From: Druceiella hillmani
Lineage: Eukaryota; Arthropoda; Insecta; Lepidoptera; Hepialidae
Direction of reading: 5' to 3'
DNA length: 64,000 nucleotides
NCBI GenBank assembly: GCA_039881145.1
Contig: JAYKKI010000088.1
Location: 1,166,001-1,230,000, forward strand
Part shown: piece by piece, positions 21,035-32,000 of the stretch
How the letters are laid out: every line of letters begins with the position of its first letter
Position numbering within the stretch: the stretch's first letter is position 1
The notes under the pieces: generated by a model
The model's database searches: none
Told to the model about the DNA's origin: nothing
Seen by the model: the letters and a program-made list of their open reading frames with translations, nothing else
Made by a program: the position numbers and the translations under genes

Positions 21035-21597
21035 GTCAGTTTTTTAATCTAAATTTTATTATTAAACATAGCTGCACCAGCTACTTCTTTTGCATGGACT
21101 TCAGGGATTGTTTGGTTATGTTATTACTAAAAAATGATACAAAAAGATCGAAGTTTTTGTTAGTGAAAATAAAACTCAAAATAAAAATCTTTCACAGATG
21201 TTGAACTTTGAATTATTCTAGTTACCATAAATTACAAACATTATGACTGTATAAGGCTTCTTTGTGAACAATGTTTGATATTTTATTGCATGGCGCCAAC
21301 GAAATGTTTTCGGCATTAACAGACTTTCGGAAACCTACGTTTTTCTGTTTTTTTTTTGGTTGTGCTGAAACTACCTTAGAGAATTCTCACCTGTGACCTA
21401 AATTGTTGTTTTTATCCGCCAAATAATAAATATAAGATTTTGAAATGCATAACAGTACACATACTGTAAAAATCAGTTCAGTTCCAATGTGTGGCTTTGT
21501 AATAGGAGGGTACATCTTGCCTCATCAACGGGTATATATTACATATTGCTTCCGGAACTAAACGGAATTCATGAAGTGAGAAGGCTCTAAGTCCTCT
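21035..21597. other. AT-rich DNA (intron if the exon call is right)
   Basis: No frame or array. Composition drops back to AT-rich immediately after the candidate splice donor. Confidence 0.4.
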
Positions 21598-22262
21598 TCA
21601 CGACCTAGGTTTCGTTGTATTACAACATTTTCAGGTGGGTTATTAGCAAAGATGAGTTTCATTTAGTAGTGTTCCTACAAAATTAACACCAAATGTATTC
21701 AATAATAATTTTAAATTATAAAAAAGTTGATTTATCAAAATCAAGTTTAGTCCAGCAGTGCCGTTCGAACACCCCACTGTGGCTCGCCGCAAAAGGAAGA
21801 GAGCGCGTGCGTCACGGGCGCCACATGTCGGCACAAGGCGGGCGATTCACGTACACGTGTGTTGTGTGTTGAGACGGATGCGACCACAAACGTGAGGACC
21901 GAATGCGGTATGGGGTCTGCCGATTGCCGGTCACAGATTGCAAATGTATCGGATGTGTATTGCAGGAACGTGTGTAACCCGGCGAACTTGGGAATGTTGG
22001 AGAATTCTATAGTGACAAATTAACCAAAAGATTGTATTTTTGCGTGTATTGTTACTTTAAGTTTGGTACTACATTTTTCTAAAATAATAAAGAACCAAAA
22101 GAAACGAAAGATTATATATTTTAATGCATTAACGAAAATCTCTTTAATGAATCCATTATTCACAATTAAATGAAACTACGTGATGTAGTATTATTTCTAC
22201 TTTCTTTAATTTCTTTACCACGACCTAGGTTTCGTTATATTACATCATCTTCAGGTGGGCTA
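21598..22262 (+). repeat. ~60-bp direct repeats flanking 600 bp
   Basis: CACGACCTAGGTTTCGTTGT...TTTTCAGGTGGGTTATTAGC at 21599-21648 and CACGACCTAGGTTTCGTTAT...CTTCAGGTGGGCTATTAGC at 22219-22268 are direct repeats. They could be two LINE 3' ends or the edges of one insertion. Between them lies the CpG-rich block at 21740-22000. Confidence 0.75.
21740..22000. other. CpG-rich block
   Basis: About 250 bp with frequent CpG (GAGCGCGTGCGTCACGGGCG, GGCGGGCGATTCACGTACAC). A plus-strand frame without ATG stays open for about 55 codons (PFEHPTVARRKRKRARASR). A 63-codon minus frame overlaps. It could be a host exon or regulatory island, or a GC-rich piece of a mobile element. No family is recognisable. 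Confidence 0.3.
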
Positions 22263-22297
22263 TTAGCAAAAATTAGAATTAAAGAATAGTACTTTTT

Positions 22298-22702
22298 GAA
22301 GTAAAACTTCTTTACGCACACTTGACTTGGGGAGTAAGCTGGTGAATGCGTGACGAGAGCGTTACGAAAAGTGTGATCGGGCGAGGTGAACGGAAGTTGA
22401 GAGGGAGATATAAGTTAGTGAAGACAGAAAGAGAGAGAGTTACGTTTTGGATATTATTGTAAGATAATACTACAAGAGAGAGAGGTGCGAGCACACCTTT
22501 TCTTTCTCTCTTTCTCTCATAGCCAGTTATGTTTCGTATATCTAAGACACAGTGCAAGCCTATTGTCTGTATCACACTGTAGGAGCAAGAGAGAGCAGTG
22601 CGCGCGCACATTTTCTTTCTCCCTTCCTCTCATAGCCAGTGCATGAAATATTGTAAATTCATTTTAAAGTTCATATTTTGTGAATTTGAAGTTTTACTTC
22701 AG
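22298..22702. mobile_element. GAAGTAAAACTTC-ended MITE-like element
   Basis: The ends are GAAGTAAAACTTC (22298-22310) and GAAGTTTTACTTC (22688-22700), followed and preceded by CACACTTGAC/CAGTCGTGTGG-type text, so the termini are inverted and partly palindromic. The interior has a ~118-bp tandem pair: GTGCGAGCACACCTTTTCTT then CATAGCCAGT (22485-22526) and GTGCGCGCGCACATTTTCTT then CATAGCCAGT (22597-22641). A 99-codon minus frame is spurious. Related ends occur at 44218/44685, 49431 and 61268. Confidence 0.6.
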
Positions 22703-23565
22703 TCGTGTGGTCTAAAGCACACTCGTTTTTTTTATCATGTGGCATAGTTAGATATGCAGGTAAATCTCTCACTTAACACTTTCACGTGACACTGTTTCCC
22801 ATTATTAAACCAGATACGTGGATAACATCATATAACAAAATCAATCGCTTTAAGTTTCTCCTAGAAGATGGCGCTTAGTTATTTATACAATAAACTTAAA
22901 TTTAAATGTATAATATTAAAATTAAAACTAATTAAGTTTCTATTAAAAATTAACTAAATAACGCTGTTTTGTATACCAGAAAAATAACTTTTCTCTCAAT
23001 TTTTTTTTCACAAATCAAAGGGCCAATTGAAAAGTGTATTTTTGGATAACTTAAGTGCAAAATATTTTCCACTTGTACACTGTGTCTCATTATTTTCATT
23101 ATCAATATAAGCAATTAAGGCAGTAGACTCTACGAAATTTCCTTTCTAACTGACGTTTGCCATCGAAATTCTTGCTAATAAAAAGTGGCGACCCTAGTAC
23201 GTATGTACGTACATTCGTACTTATGTATATCGGACGTATTCTACGATGTGTGTCATTCATACATACATACGTACGTGTTCCGACAAGAAATTAGTCACTC
23301 ATAACCGCAAAATAAAAACTAATTATAAATAGCATCATTTAGCCGAGACACTATTTAAGTCTATATTTAAATTAAGAATCTTCTAGAAGCTTCGAAGAAA
23401 TCTGCTAAACTTGGTTACGTATCCACTTACGAGAGGATGCTGGAAACGAACATATTGTGTTTTACATAGAATCGAATGCATAATGTCTAAACTTATTGAA
23501 TTAATTGAGGTATTATTTCCATAGTGACGTCATATGCGTTGTCCGTGAGTAAGCGAATTGCGGTC
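22703..23565. other. Non-genic DNA, no gene seen
   Basis: It contains a self-complementary CGTACGT tract (23195-23275). No gene is recognised. Confidence 0.4.
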
Positions 23566-23571
23566 CAGTGA

Positions 23572-23752
23572 CCGCAGTTGAATTAGTCCGTGGCGAGCGT
23601 TCGACGCGTCTGCACGTTCTAGCGACTGGCGTAGACATTAAAAAATGCCAGCGTGTGCGATAAGACACTGTAAGAGTCACACTAGAAGAGTGTCAAAAGG
23701 CGATGGAGGAAAATATGTTATTTTTGTTACTAAATTGCTAAGATTAGACTAA
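23572..23752 (+). pseudogene. THAP-domain N-terminal exon fragment
   Basis: ATG at 23645 opens MPACAIRHCKSHTRRVSK, followed by a short tail to TAA at 23750-23752 (35 codons). Starting Met-Pro with C-x4-C is the hallmark of the N-terminus of the THAP C2CH zinc-binding DNA-binding domain, found in P-element-type transposases and in host transcription regulators. A whole THAP domain needs about 80-90 residues and a later C-x2-H pair. Neither follows here, so this is an isolated first exon or a broken copy. The upstream 70 bp (GGCGAGCGTTCGACGCGTCT) are shared with each unit of the 12.9-13.5 kb satellite, which lies in the opposite orientation. Confidence 0.65.
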
Positions 23753-24185
23753 ATTATTTAATTTTGTAAATAAAATTTATTTTAATTATTTATTAACAAT
23801 AACGGTCATTTTCCATACTCATGCTGTCACACTCCATCCTGCCCGTATATTGCAATTAGTGGGAAAAGGTAAAATAACCAGTGCGAAAGGGAAAACGTAA
23901 GATAATCACTACTTTCTCCCTCGTTTCTCTATGCGAGTGAATGAGAAATAAAAAGCCTTGCCGGAAATAGCCGAAAAAATACGATGATCGCCGAGCGATT
24001 AGTGTAACACTATTGTAATTCGTTATTGTGTCAAATGTCGTCTCTATGTTTACCTCAATGATCGAATAATGCATTAAATAAATTATTATAACTCTTGAAG
24101 ATTTCAGAAACCTCGAGCTCAGTGTAAAAGCGGTGTCTTTGTGGAAGTGAAGAAGTCGGTCAGTTTTATTTAAAATATCCCATTA
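23753..24185. other. Non-genic DNA, no gene seen
   Basis: The 72-codon minus frame at 23856-24074 has no motif. Confidence 0.35.
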
Positions 24186-24189
24186 TCAC

Positions 24190-25045
24190 TTTGTATATCT
24201 ATCAAGAAATGTAAACAGCTATCTGTTAAAAGGCTATCTATTTATCAATCTATCGAGAATGTAATCAGCAACTTCACTCACTGTACTTTGTCTTTATCAT
24301 TTAGTGATCTGCTCGTTCTTTCTTTGTTCATCAACAATCATCAAATAGTCTTTCCTAAGTGTCGTCGTCTTTTCTCGTCTAACATTACGTACACGTTCTA
24401 ATCAACGTACAGTCACCTGGAAAAGTTCGAGTGCGATTTGAAAGTTGATAAAACTTTATATCAATTTGGAAATAGTCAGTATAGTTAATTATGGAACGGC
24501 TACCTATCACAGTATCTATCGAGAAATGTAATCAGCTACTTCACTGTACTTTGTTTTTATCATTTAGTGATCTGCTCACTCTTTCTTTGTTCATTAACTA
24601 ACATCAACTAGTCTCACCTAAGTATAGTGGTCTTTTCTCATCTAACAGTACGCACACCTTCTAATCAACGTACAGTCACCTGGAAAAGTTTGAGTACGAT
24701 TTGAAAATTGATAGAACCTTATATCAATTTGGAAATGACTCAGTATAGTTAATTATGGAACGGCTACCTGTCAGAGTATCTATCAAGAAATGTAATCGGC
24801 GATTTCACTGTACTTTTTCTTTATCATTTCGTGATCTACTTACTGTTTCTTTGTTCATCAATAATCATCAAATATTTTCACCTAAGTATCGCTGTCTTTT
24901 CTCATCTAACAGTACGTACACCTGCTAATCAACGTACAGTCACTTGGAAAAGTTCGAGTACCATTTGAAACTTGATAGAACCTTATATCAATTTGGAAAT
25001 GAGTAAGTGTAAAGTTAGTAAGTTAATTATGGAACGGAATGCCAT
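24190..25045 (+). repeat. ~265-bp tandem repeat, 3 copies
   Basis: GTAATCAGC/GTAATCGGC recurs at 24261, 24528 and 24792. Each copy carries TTATCATTTAGTGATCTGCT, AATCAACGTACAGTCACCTG and CTTATATCAATTTGGAAAT, ending GTTAATTATGGAACGG. A partial unit precedes copy 1 (ATCTATCAAGAAATGTAAAC, 24201). Copies differ by scattered substitutions. No conserved frame. Confidence 0.93.
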
Positions 25046-25349
25046 TTTTATATCATTAGCGTTAGATTAATACTTTGTTGAATGTAAACAGGAAAGTTCA
25101 GCTATTATATTCGCATCTTGTTCCCAGCGTCTTGTGCGATAATAGAGTATGTTTAGACTATGTTTCTCGCAGTCGTGGTCAGCAAAAAAATACGGGTTTT
25201 GGGTTCTCAAAACACATTAGCAGTTTTGTTTTAAAATATAAGTGGCACTATCTAACATTTAGTACTTTAGATTTTTAATAATGACTACAAAACACCGAGT
25301 TTCATCCTTCACGAATGATTCTTTTCTTCTTTTCTTTACTGAAGATTTT

Positions 25350-25815
25350 GCTCGTCTTGAACTGCCTTTTTAGACGAGCTGATCGGCTGCTTTCATACTG
25401 TCCTGTCTTCGGAGTATCTCATGGCGGCAGTGACAGCGGAGTCCTGTGTTGATCTTAACCTGACCAGCTCAGCGGCTAGGGTATCGACCGCGAGGTCTTT
25501 TGCCCTCTATTTTCCCTACGATAACTAGTTAATCTAGGTTGTGTTGAATTCGTTGGTAACAGATAGTCAAGAGTTTTGTTTTAATTTGGAGTTGATCGAG
25601 TATGGATTTATCGGTTCTTTTGATAGTCCATGGTATAGGCACACAGTATTTTTCTCCAACAATACATCTCAAACGCTTCAACCTTCTGCATGTCCACTGC
25701 GCGGGAATAGTCCAGGATTCAAAACCATGTAGAAAGATGGGGGGAACAAATGTTCGCATCAGTTTCTTTTTGGTTACATTGGAGACCTTCCAGTCCTGCC
25801 ACGATTCTATTTATT
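25350..25815 (-). pseudogene. Non-LTR retrotransposon RT C-terminal relic
   Basis: Reading down the minus strand from about 25815: SNVTKKKLMRTFVPPIFLHG, FESWTIP, CRRLKRLRCIVGEKYC, WTIKRTDKSILDQLQIKTKL, ICYQRI. After a break near 25529 it continues IVGKIEGKRPRGRYPSR, then INTGLRCHCR. This order (Y/H-G-x-E-S-W-T, WT-KRT--SIL--L-IKT, TGK-EGKRPRGR-P-RW) is the C-terminal segment of insect LINE endonuclease/reverse transcriptases. A stop falls after PSR where a Trp is usual, and there is at least one stop/frame break, so the copy is dead. The polymerase core and endonuclease are absent: a 5'-truncated insertion. Confidence 0.8.
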
Positions 25816-26960
25816 AAGTTAAAAACTAGCCTTTATATTAGTTCGGATTAAGAGCTAAATCAATACTAAATTTTCATGATGATACCTGTTTGAGTAACAA
25901 ACATTCAAACAAACTTTTTGTGGGGATAGTATTTCGCGCGAGCGAAGACACAGGTAAGCGAAGCGAGCGAAAACAGCTTATATGCTATCTCACTACGTGA
26001 ACTTTACACGTCCAAAGTTGATGGGTATTCTTTTCTTGGTTGTTGAGTTCCGACAAAATAACCAAAAAGAATTGATAACCAACTTAACTTTCAATTTTTT
26101 AATATTATTAAGGATTAGTCATACTATTATAAAGAGTTAATTGGTACTGCAAGAATTTTTTTTCGAATTCCTCTCAAGAAGGAATTTTCAGCCTTGTCGT
26201 ATTTCTGAGCACAGATCACGTCTGAAACACTTAAAGATTCGCAATACATGCCAATTTGATATGTTCTCTTTAATGCATTAGAAATCCTCGTAGTCCAAAT
26301 TACCTCACTGGCAGATATAATGATTGCCTGTTCACGATCCCGGGGTACGCTCTAAAAGCTTACTCACCCTATTTATTACTAAACTTCACAATTCGAAGTG
26401 GTAATTATTATCTTTGACAATTATCAAGATAAATGTACATTGATAATTATGTCGATAAATGTAATCGAAAATATTTAATTTGCCACTTCATTTTTTTAGT
26501 AATACTTAGAAATATTAGTACGCCACTTAACATTTATGGCGGGGGGTTCCCCGTGTCGTGTTTCATATCTGTCAAACTGTCAGTTTTTCTCCATTTGTAT
26601 TGGTTATCGCTGTAACTGTCAGTTATTCTTGTTCTGAATCTGAAATCAGTTTTAAGTTTTATTTTGAATTAGGAATCTACAGATTCAGACAATCGTCTAA
26701 CAGTTGCGGTTGAGGAGTATAAGAATGATAGTCCACTCATTAATTTTGTTAGTTCATATATAGTTTGATTTTTATCTATTTTTGTTTAAAAGTTTTTTTA
26801 CTAGTTTTTAATTGCCAAATCATGGTCAAAATAAATAAAAGATTACCTTGTTGTTAAATATGTATACTTTGTTACTAAACTACTTGCTTCTTACGTAAAA
26901 GTTAATAAATAATACCAGTTAAATGAAGATCGATTGATACATCTTAGTTAAATAATTACT
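25816..26960. other. Non-genic DNA with element fragments
   Basis: GAGTAACAAACATTCAAACA and GCGAGCGAAGACACAGGTAA (25893-25985) resemble the end of a dispersed element. Further on, AATTATCAAGATAAATG and GATAATTATGTCGATAAATG (26417-26462) share a motif with the palindrome at 26962. No gene is recognised. Confidence 0.45.
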
Positions 26961-26961
26961 G

Positions 26962-26983
26962 GATAATTATCATGATAATTATC
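26962..26983. repeat. 22-bp perfect palindrome
   Basis: Two GATAATTATC decamers joined by AT form an exact 22-bp palindrome, followed by another ATAATTATC six bases on. This could be part of a decayed terminal repeat or a paired GATA-type site. There is no context to decide. Confidence 0.8.
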
Positions 26984-27329
26984 GCAATAATTATCACGAA
27001 GCACATTTGTCTTGAAAATTTCGAACCCTGCTAAACATACCTCTACCTCTTACGAAAAATCCTTAACTGTCCAAACAGGGAAACTTTGAGACAACTTGAT
27101 TCTAATCCCAAGAAAATATCCCCGATAAATAACTTCAAGGATCGAGGGGATCCTAAACCTTGATCTTTCTGCACTCCTGTCCTTTCCTTCTTTCATCCTA
27201 ACTCATGTCAATATTTGTATTATTTTATTGTTTTTTTTTAAATCCTCATTTATTAAGCTTTTGTTTTTTAAATACACCTTGTTTATATTGTAACTTCTTT
27301 TACAATTTTTCAATACTTATCGTTTTGAT
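26984..27329. other. Non-genic DNA, no gene seen
   Basis: Nothing recognised before the LINE/SINE tail. Confidence 0.35.
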
Positions 27330-27412
27330 TGAATTGAAGAGATTGCTCGTATAGCAATAAATTCGCCTTATGTGTTTTACATTAAAGTTGTTAAATAAAT
27401 AAATAAAAACAA
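27330..27412 (+). mobile_element. LINE/SINE 3' tail
   Basis: GAGATTGCTCGTATAGCAAT, AAATTCGCCTTATGTG and TTAAATAAATAAATAAA match the 3'-terminal segment shared by lepidopteran LINEs and SINEs (compare 6860-6930), ending in a short A-rich repeat. The body upstream is not recognised, so this is a strongly 5'-truncated insert. Confidence 0.65.
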
Positions 27413-27739
27413 GAAAATAATCTATAGCCTTTTATGATTTTGGCCTTAACTACGGGGAAACTATTTATTTTTCAATAACAAAAGGCGTTTTTTCCCTAAT
27501 CATAATTACGGTTAAATGTTTCATATTTAATTACATTAAAAAGTTTCAACACAGAGTAACTGTTTGTTGAAACTAATAAATTTTTCTTTCCATGTAATAA
27601 TACTTGTATCGCTCACTATTAAATACTGAATAAAGTATCTATCTACTTGTATCGCTCATTATTTAAGTCTGACCAAGGTGTCTATCTAAATACGAATATG
27701 TTGTATCTTACCGCTAACGAGGAGTCAGAATTTAAAAAT

Positions 27740-28190
27740 TCACCGAGTTACAAAGGATTAAATTGAATGTTTCGATAAGGACGGCAATACTGATTTGTGA
27801 CGTCATTTTTAGTAACGCTCCCAGTGTTCTATGAGAGTGAACGAGACAGGGAAATATCCCTACTCTAGGCCTACCATTAAATTTGGAAACTTGTGATTCG
27901 CTCATTTTTCCTTCAATTTTTGCAATCTTATCAATCTTGACTTTTATTTTCTAGATATCAAGTTTAGAAGTAATCAGTTAACATAAGCACTGATTTTTAT
28001 AATTTTTATTGTGTATTTCGTATTCAGTCCCATATTGTATTATTTTACTTTATGAATGACGTAAACGTTACGGAATTAATAGGTTTTAGCAGACATCCAC
28101 GTATTGTATCATAATGAAATCTTTATTTGACAGCTTTGTACGTTAAAATGGGGCCTTTGTGTAAAGGTAGCTAAGACAGTGGACGTTACG
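27740..28190 (+). repeat. Dispersed repeat related to 42.8, 47.1 and 47.8 kb
   Basis: The first part (GACGGCAATACTGATTTGTG, AGACAGGGAAATATCCCTAC) is a diverged copy of the element at 42759-43141 and of its inverted copy at 46900-47265. The second part (TTACTTTATGAATGACGTAA, then GTATTGTATCATAATGAAA) aligns with 47825-47905. It is non-coding. Confidence 0.65.
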
Positions 28191-29098
28191 GATGACTTTA
28201 TAGTCTATATAAATATGTCTTTCGATAACATAGTAAATTAAGCCTTACTAGTAGAATTAATGGATCAAACCTTAAGTTAAGACTATGTTTTATAGTTACC
28301 TTATAACAATTATTTTATGTATTAAATTAGATACCAAAACGAATCGCTCAAAAGCATACTTCATCACATAACAAACATTTTGAATTTGCACAAACTCCCA
28401 ATAAAACCGTTACTCGAGAATCGAGGGAAGTTTCTGATCCATTCACGTTAACCAATATTAATTCCATGAAATACTATCTAAAGAAATAAAAAAAATTCTA
28501 ATCGACTATTTTTAAAGTGACACGGTGAATTAACATTACTTGACGTGCAACATAATAACGCATAAAAATTAATCTCCGGTCAACCATAAAGTACGAAACT
28601 GTCATCGTCGATAATATAGGTGCGTCCTTTTCCTTCTGCTCCCAGAATTAATAAAGATGATATTTTTCTCTCAATTATATATATATTTTCTCTCAAGTTA
28701 ATGAACAATAAAGGTCAGGACAACGCAGTTGCGATACAATACCGATTTTTGAAGAGAACATCAGGACAGCTATTATTGTCATGGGTTAGCTAATATATAT
28801 GTTAAGTAAATGATATAAGGCTGATTACCTATATATAGGATAGTAGACCTTTTTTCGGTATCACCTATAACATTACAAATATTAGCACTTCAAAATCACA
28901 AAAACTTGTCACCGTTTTAAAATGTTTCCAAACAAATATTTAACCAAAAGACAATTTTTAAAGTATAAACTTCGATTATCCTTTACATAAGAAAAAGAGA
29001 TCATAATAATGAAAATTTGTGAAGTTTTATAGTGGAAGAAACGTTGTCAGGAAGACGATTTTACAGCAATAATGTAGGCAGGTAGCCTTAAGGTCAGT
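28191..29098. other. Non-genic DNA, no gene seen
   Basis: AT-rich, with no array and no convincing frame. Confidence 0.4.
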
Positions 29099-29245
29099 GA
29101 CTCTCCCTCTCGCACACTTCTTCAAGTTACAAGGGAAGCGAGAAAGCGAATATTTATTCAAATATCTACTCTCCCTCTCGGACACTTCTTCAAGGTACAA
29201 GGGAAGCGAGACAGCGAATATTTATTGAAATACCTATTTCTCGTC
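29099..29245 (+). repeat. 68-bp tandem duplication
   Basis: CTCTCCCTCTCGCACACTTC (29101) and CTCTCCCTCTCGGACACTTC (29169), each followed by AAGGGAAGCGAGA(A/C)AGCGAAT. The CTCTCG and CGAGAAAGCG parts are mutually complementary, so each unit can fold. Confidence 0.9.
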
Positions 29246-29660
29246 AATTGCTGTACTTTACATCTCTCTTAATTAAAAAAGAAGACGCGGTTAAAAGTTA
29301 GTACGATTACAGAGAAAAAATTTCCATAAAATCAGTGTCATAATGCTGATTTCGCAATAAAACAAAAAGTAGCAAACAATGTCGCTTCAAGCCTTGAACT
29401 ATTGCGGTGTGGACCACACACATACACTTAACTACAATAGCTGAATTCAAAATTCCATTGACCGCTTAACCCCGTTTTCCAACAACAGAATGGTCCATTC
29501 ATACCGCTTATCCAGTCGAGGTTGTTACGCTGGATTATGGACTGTATAGATATGCTTCCCGTGGGGTAGGCAACGATATGGGCTTGTTCTCTACGGGTGT
29601 GTTGCTGCTGCACGATGGCTGTTGGGGCTGATAACATTCATCATCCCTATTTACCCGACT
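29246..29660. other. Flank of inverted 133-bp array
   Basis: A 69-codon minus frame (29428-29637) has no recognised motif. GC content is slightly raised at 29460-29640. Unassigned. Confidence 0.35.
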
Positions 29661-31310
29661 ACGGTAGAGGAAGGGTTATGAATTTCACAGGCTATGTATA
29701 TATGTATGTATGTGAGTTAGTTTGTTACCTCATACAGACTAAATTACTAAAGTGATTTCAACAAATGAGGTGTCCTTAGATTCGTCTTGATTCAGAGATG
29801 GTTAATATAATCTAATGAATTTCACAGGCTATGTATGTACGTATGTGAATAAGTTTGTTCCCTTATACGGACTAAATTACTAAAGTGATTTCAACAAATG
29901 AGGTGTCCTTAGATTCGTCTTGATTCAGAGATGGTTAATATAATCTAATGAATTTCACAGGCTATGTATGTACGTATGTGAATAAGTTTGTTCCCTTATA
30001 CGGACTAAATTACTAAAGTGATTTCAACAAATGAGGTGTCCTTAGATTCGTCTTGATTCAGAGATGGTTAATATAACCTAATGAATTTCACAGGCTATGT
30101 ATGTACGTATGTGAATAAGTTTGTTCCCTTATACGGACTAAATTACTAAAGTGATTTCAACAAATGAGGTGTCTTTAGATTCGTCTTGATCCAGAGATGG
30201 TTAATATAACCTAATGAATTTCACAGGCTATGTATGTACGGATGTGAATAAGTTTGTTCCCTTATACGGACTAAACTACTAAAGTGATTTCAACAAGTGA
30301 GGTGTCTTTAGATTCGTCTTGATCCAGTGATGGTTAATATAATCTAATGAATTTCACAGGCTATGTATGTACGGATGTGAATAAGTTTGTTTCCTTATAC
30401 GGACTAAGCTACTAAAGTGATTTCAACAAATGAGGTGTCTTTAGATTCGTCTTGATCCAGAGATGGTTAATATAACCTAATGAATTTCACAGGCTATGTA
30501 TGTACGGATGTGAATAAGTTTGTTCCCTTATACGGACTAAACTACTAAAGTGATTTCAACAAATGAGGTGTCTTTAGATTCGTCTTGATCCAGTGATGGT
30601 TAATATAATCTAATGAATTTCACACGCTATGTATGTACGGATGTGAATAAGTTTGTTTCCTTATACGGACTAAGCTACTAAAGTGATTTCAACAAATGAG
30701 GTGTCTTTAGATTCGTCTTGATCCAGTGATGGTTAATATAATCTAATGAATTTCACAGGCTATGTATGTACGGATGTGAATAAGTTTGTTCCCTTATACG
30801 GACTAAATTACTAAAGTGATTTCAACAAATGAGGTGTCCTTAGATTCGTCTTGATCCAGAGTTAATATAATCTAATGAATTGCACAGGCTATGTATGTAC
30901 GTTTGTGAATAAGTTTGTTCCCTTATATGGACTAAACTACTAAAGTGGTTTTAACAAATGAGGTGTCTTTAGATTCGTCTTGATCCAGGAGGGTACATAC
31001 AATTATGAATTTCACACGCTATGTAATATGTATGAACGTGAGTAAGTTTGTTCCCTCGTACAGACTAAATTACTAAAGTGATTTCAACAAATGAGGTGTC
31101 GTTAGATTCGTCTTGATACGTTACATACGTTATATACCCTAAGACACTCTATGGGAGTATATATGTATGTATGTGAGTATTATATATTAGTGAGATTAAA
31201 CTACTTAATTGATTTCAACAAATGAGGTGTCCTTATATTCGTCATGACCCGGAAATTGTCGTAGTGTATATAACGTTATCAATTTCACGACTGTGTATAT
31301 GTATGTATTT
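29661..31310 (-). repeat. 133-bp satellite array, minus orientation, 11-12 copies
   Basis: AATTTCACAGGCTATGTATG recurs at 29681, 29818, 29951, 30084, 30217, 30350, 30483, 30616, 30749, 30878 and 31008 (steps 137, seven of 133, then 129 and 130), followed by a decayed unit to about 31310. Each unit holds CAACAAATGAGGTGTCCTTA and GATTCGTCTTGATCCAGAGA, the complements of the units at 2990-4580. A two-unit higher-order pattern (GATCCAGTGATGG alternating with GATCCAGAGATGG) is visible from 30183 to 30734. Confidence 0.95.
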
Positions 31311-31690
31311 CGTGCGAGATGTCGGTTTAAACGTCGCGTTGTGAACATTTAAAAACATTTTTTCAGCATTTTATGTAGAAATATCGTTAAATTTTTTTTA
31401 TAAAAATTGCGAAAGTTAAATTTATAAAATAACAGGGCTTACGTGAAGGTTAGAATAGCAAAAAAACTTAGGAAGTTTATTTAAAATTTACTGGAAACCA
31501 TAGCTTAATGCTTGCTAATTGATGGCTTAATGCAATGAAAATATTAGACCTTTCTAATATCACGTTCTTTGACACTCACTCATCAGAACTGCTAAAGATA
31601 CTTCCCGTAGCACAAGTAGATGAAACAAATAAACTAAATTATTTACATTCTTGATTTTCTTTTTTTTGCGAATTTTTTAAAATTCCTACT
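31311..31690. other. AT-rich DNA, no gene seen
   Basis: No feature recognised. Confidence 0.35.
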
Positions 31691-31699
31691 TCCTAAGCT

Positions 31700-32000
31700 T
31701 TATGATAATATATAGTACGATAGAGGTACGAGAAGCGGAAAAGATAATCGTCTACTTTGCTCTCGCACGTTATATTTGTAAATGCGTGAATAAGAGAAAA
31801 AGTGATAAAAGAATTATTTTGATTTCTTATAGCGAAGTGATAAAAAGTATCACTTTCTCTGTCCACTGTGAAAGTCGCTTTGGCTTCTCATCGGCAGCTC
31901 AAAGGCGAGGTCAAATTAGAGGAAGTGGAAAAGATAATCGTCCGTTTTGCTCTCGCACGTTACATTTGTACATGTGCGAGAAAGAGAAAAACTGATAAAA
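31700..32000 (+). repeat. Direct duplication, ~194-bp spacing
   Basis: GCGGAAAAGATAATCGTCTA, TTGCTCTCGCACGTTATATT, GAGAAAAAGTGATAAAAGAA (31735-31815) is repeated as GTGGAAAAGATAATCGTCCG...TTGCTCTCGCACGTTACATT...GAGAAAAACTGATAAAAGAA (31925-32005). A more distant relative with a strong hairpin is at 46400-46625. A 97-codon frame spans both copies but matches nothing known to me. Confidence 0.85.
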
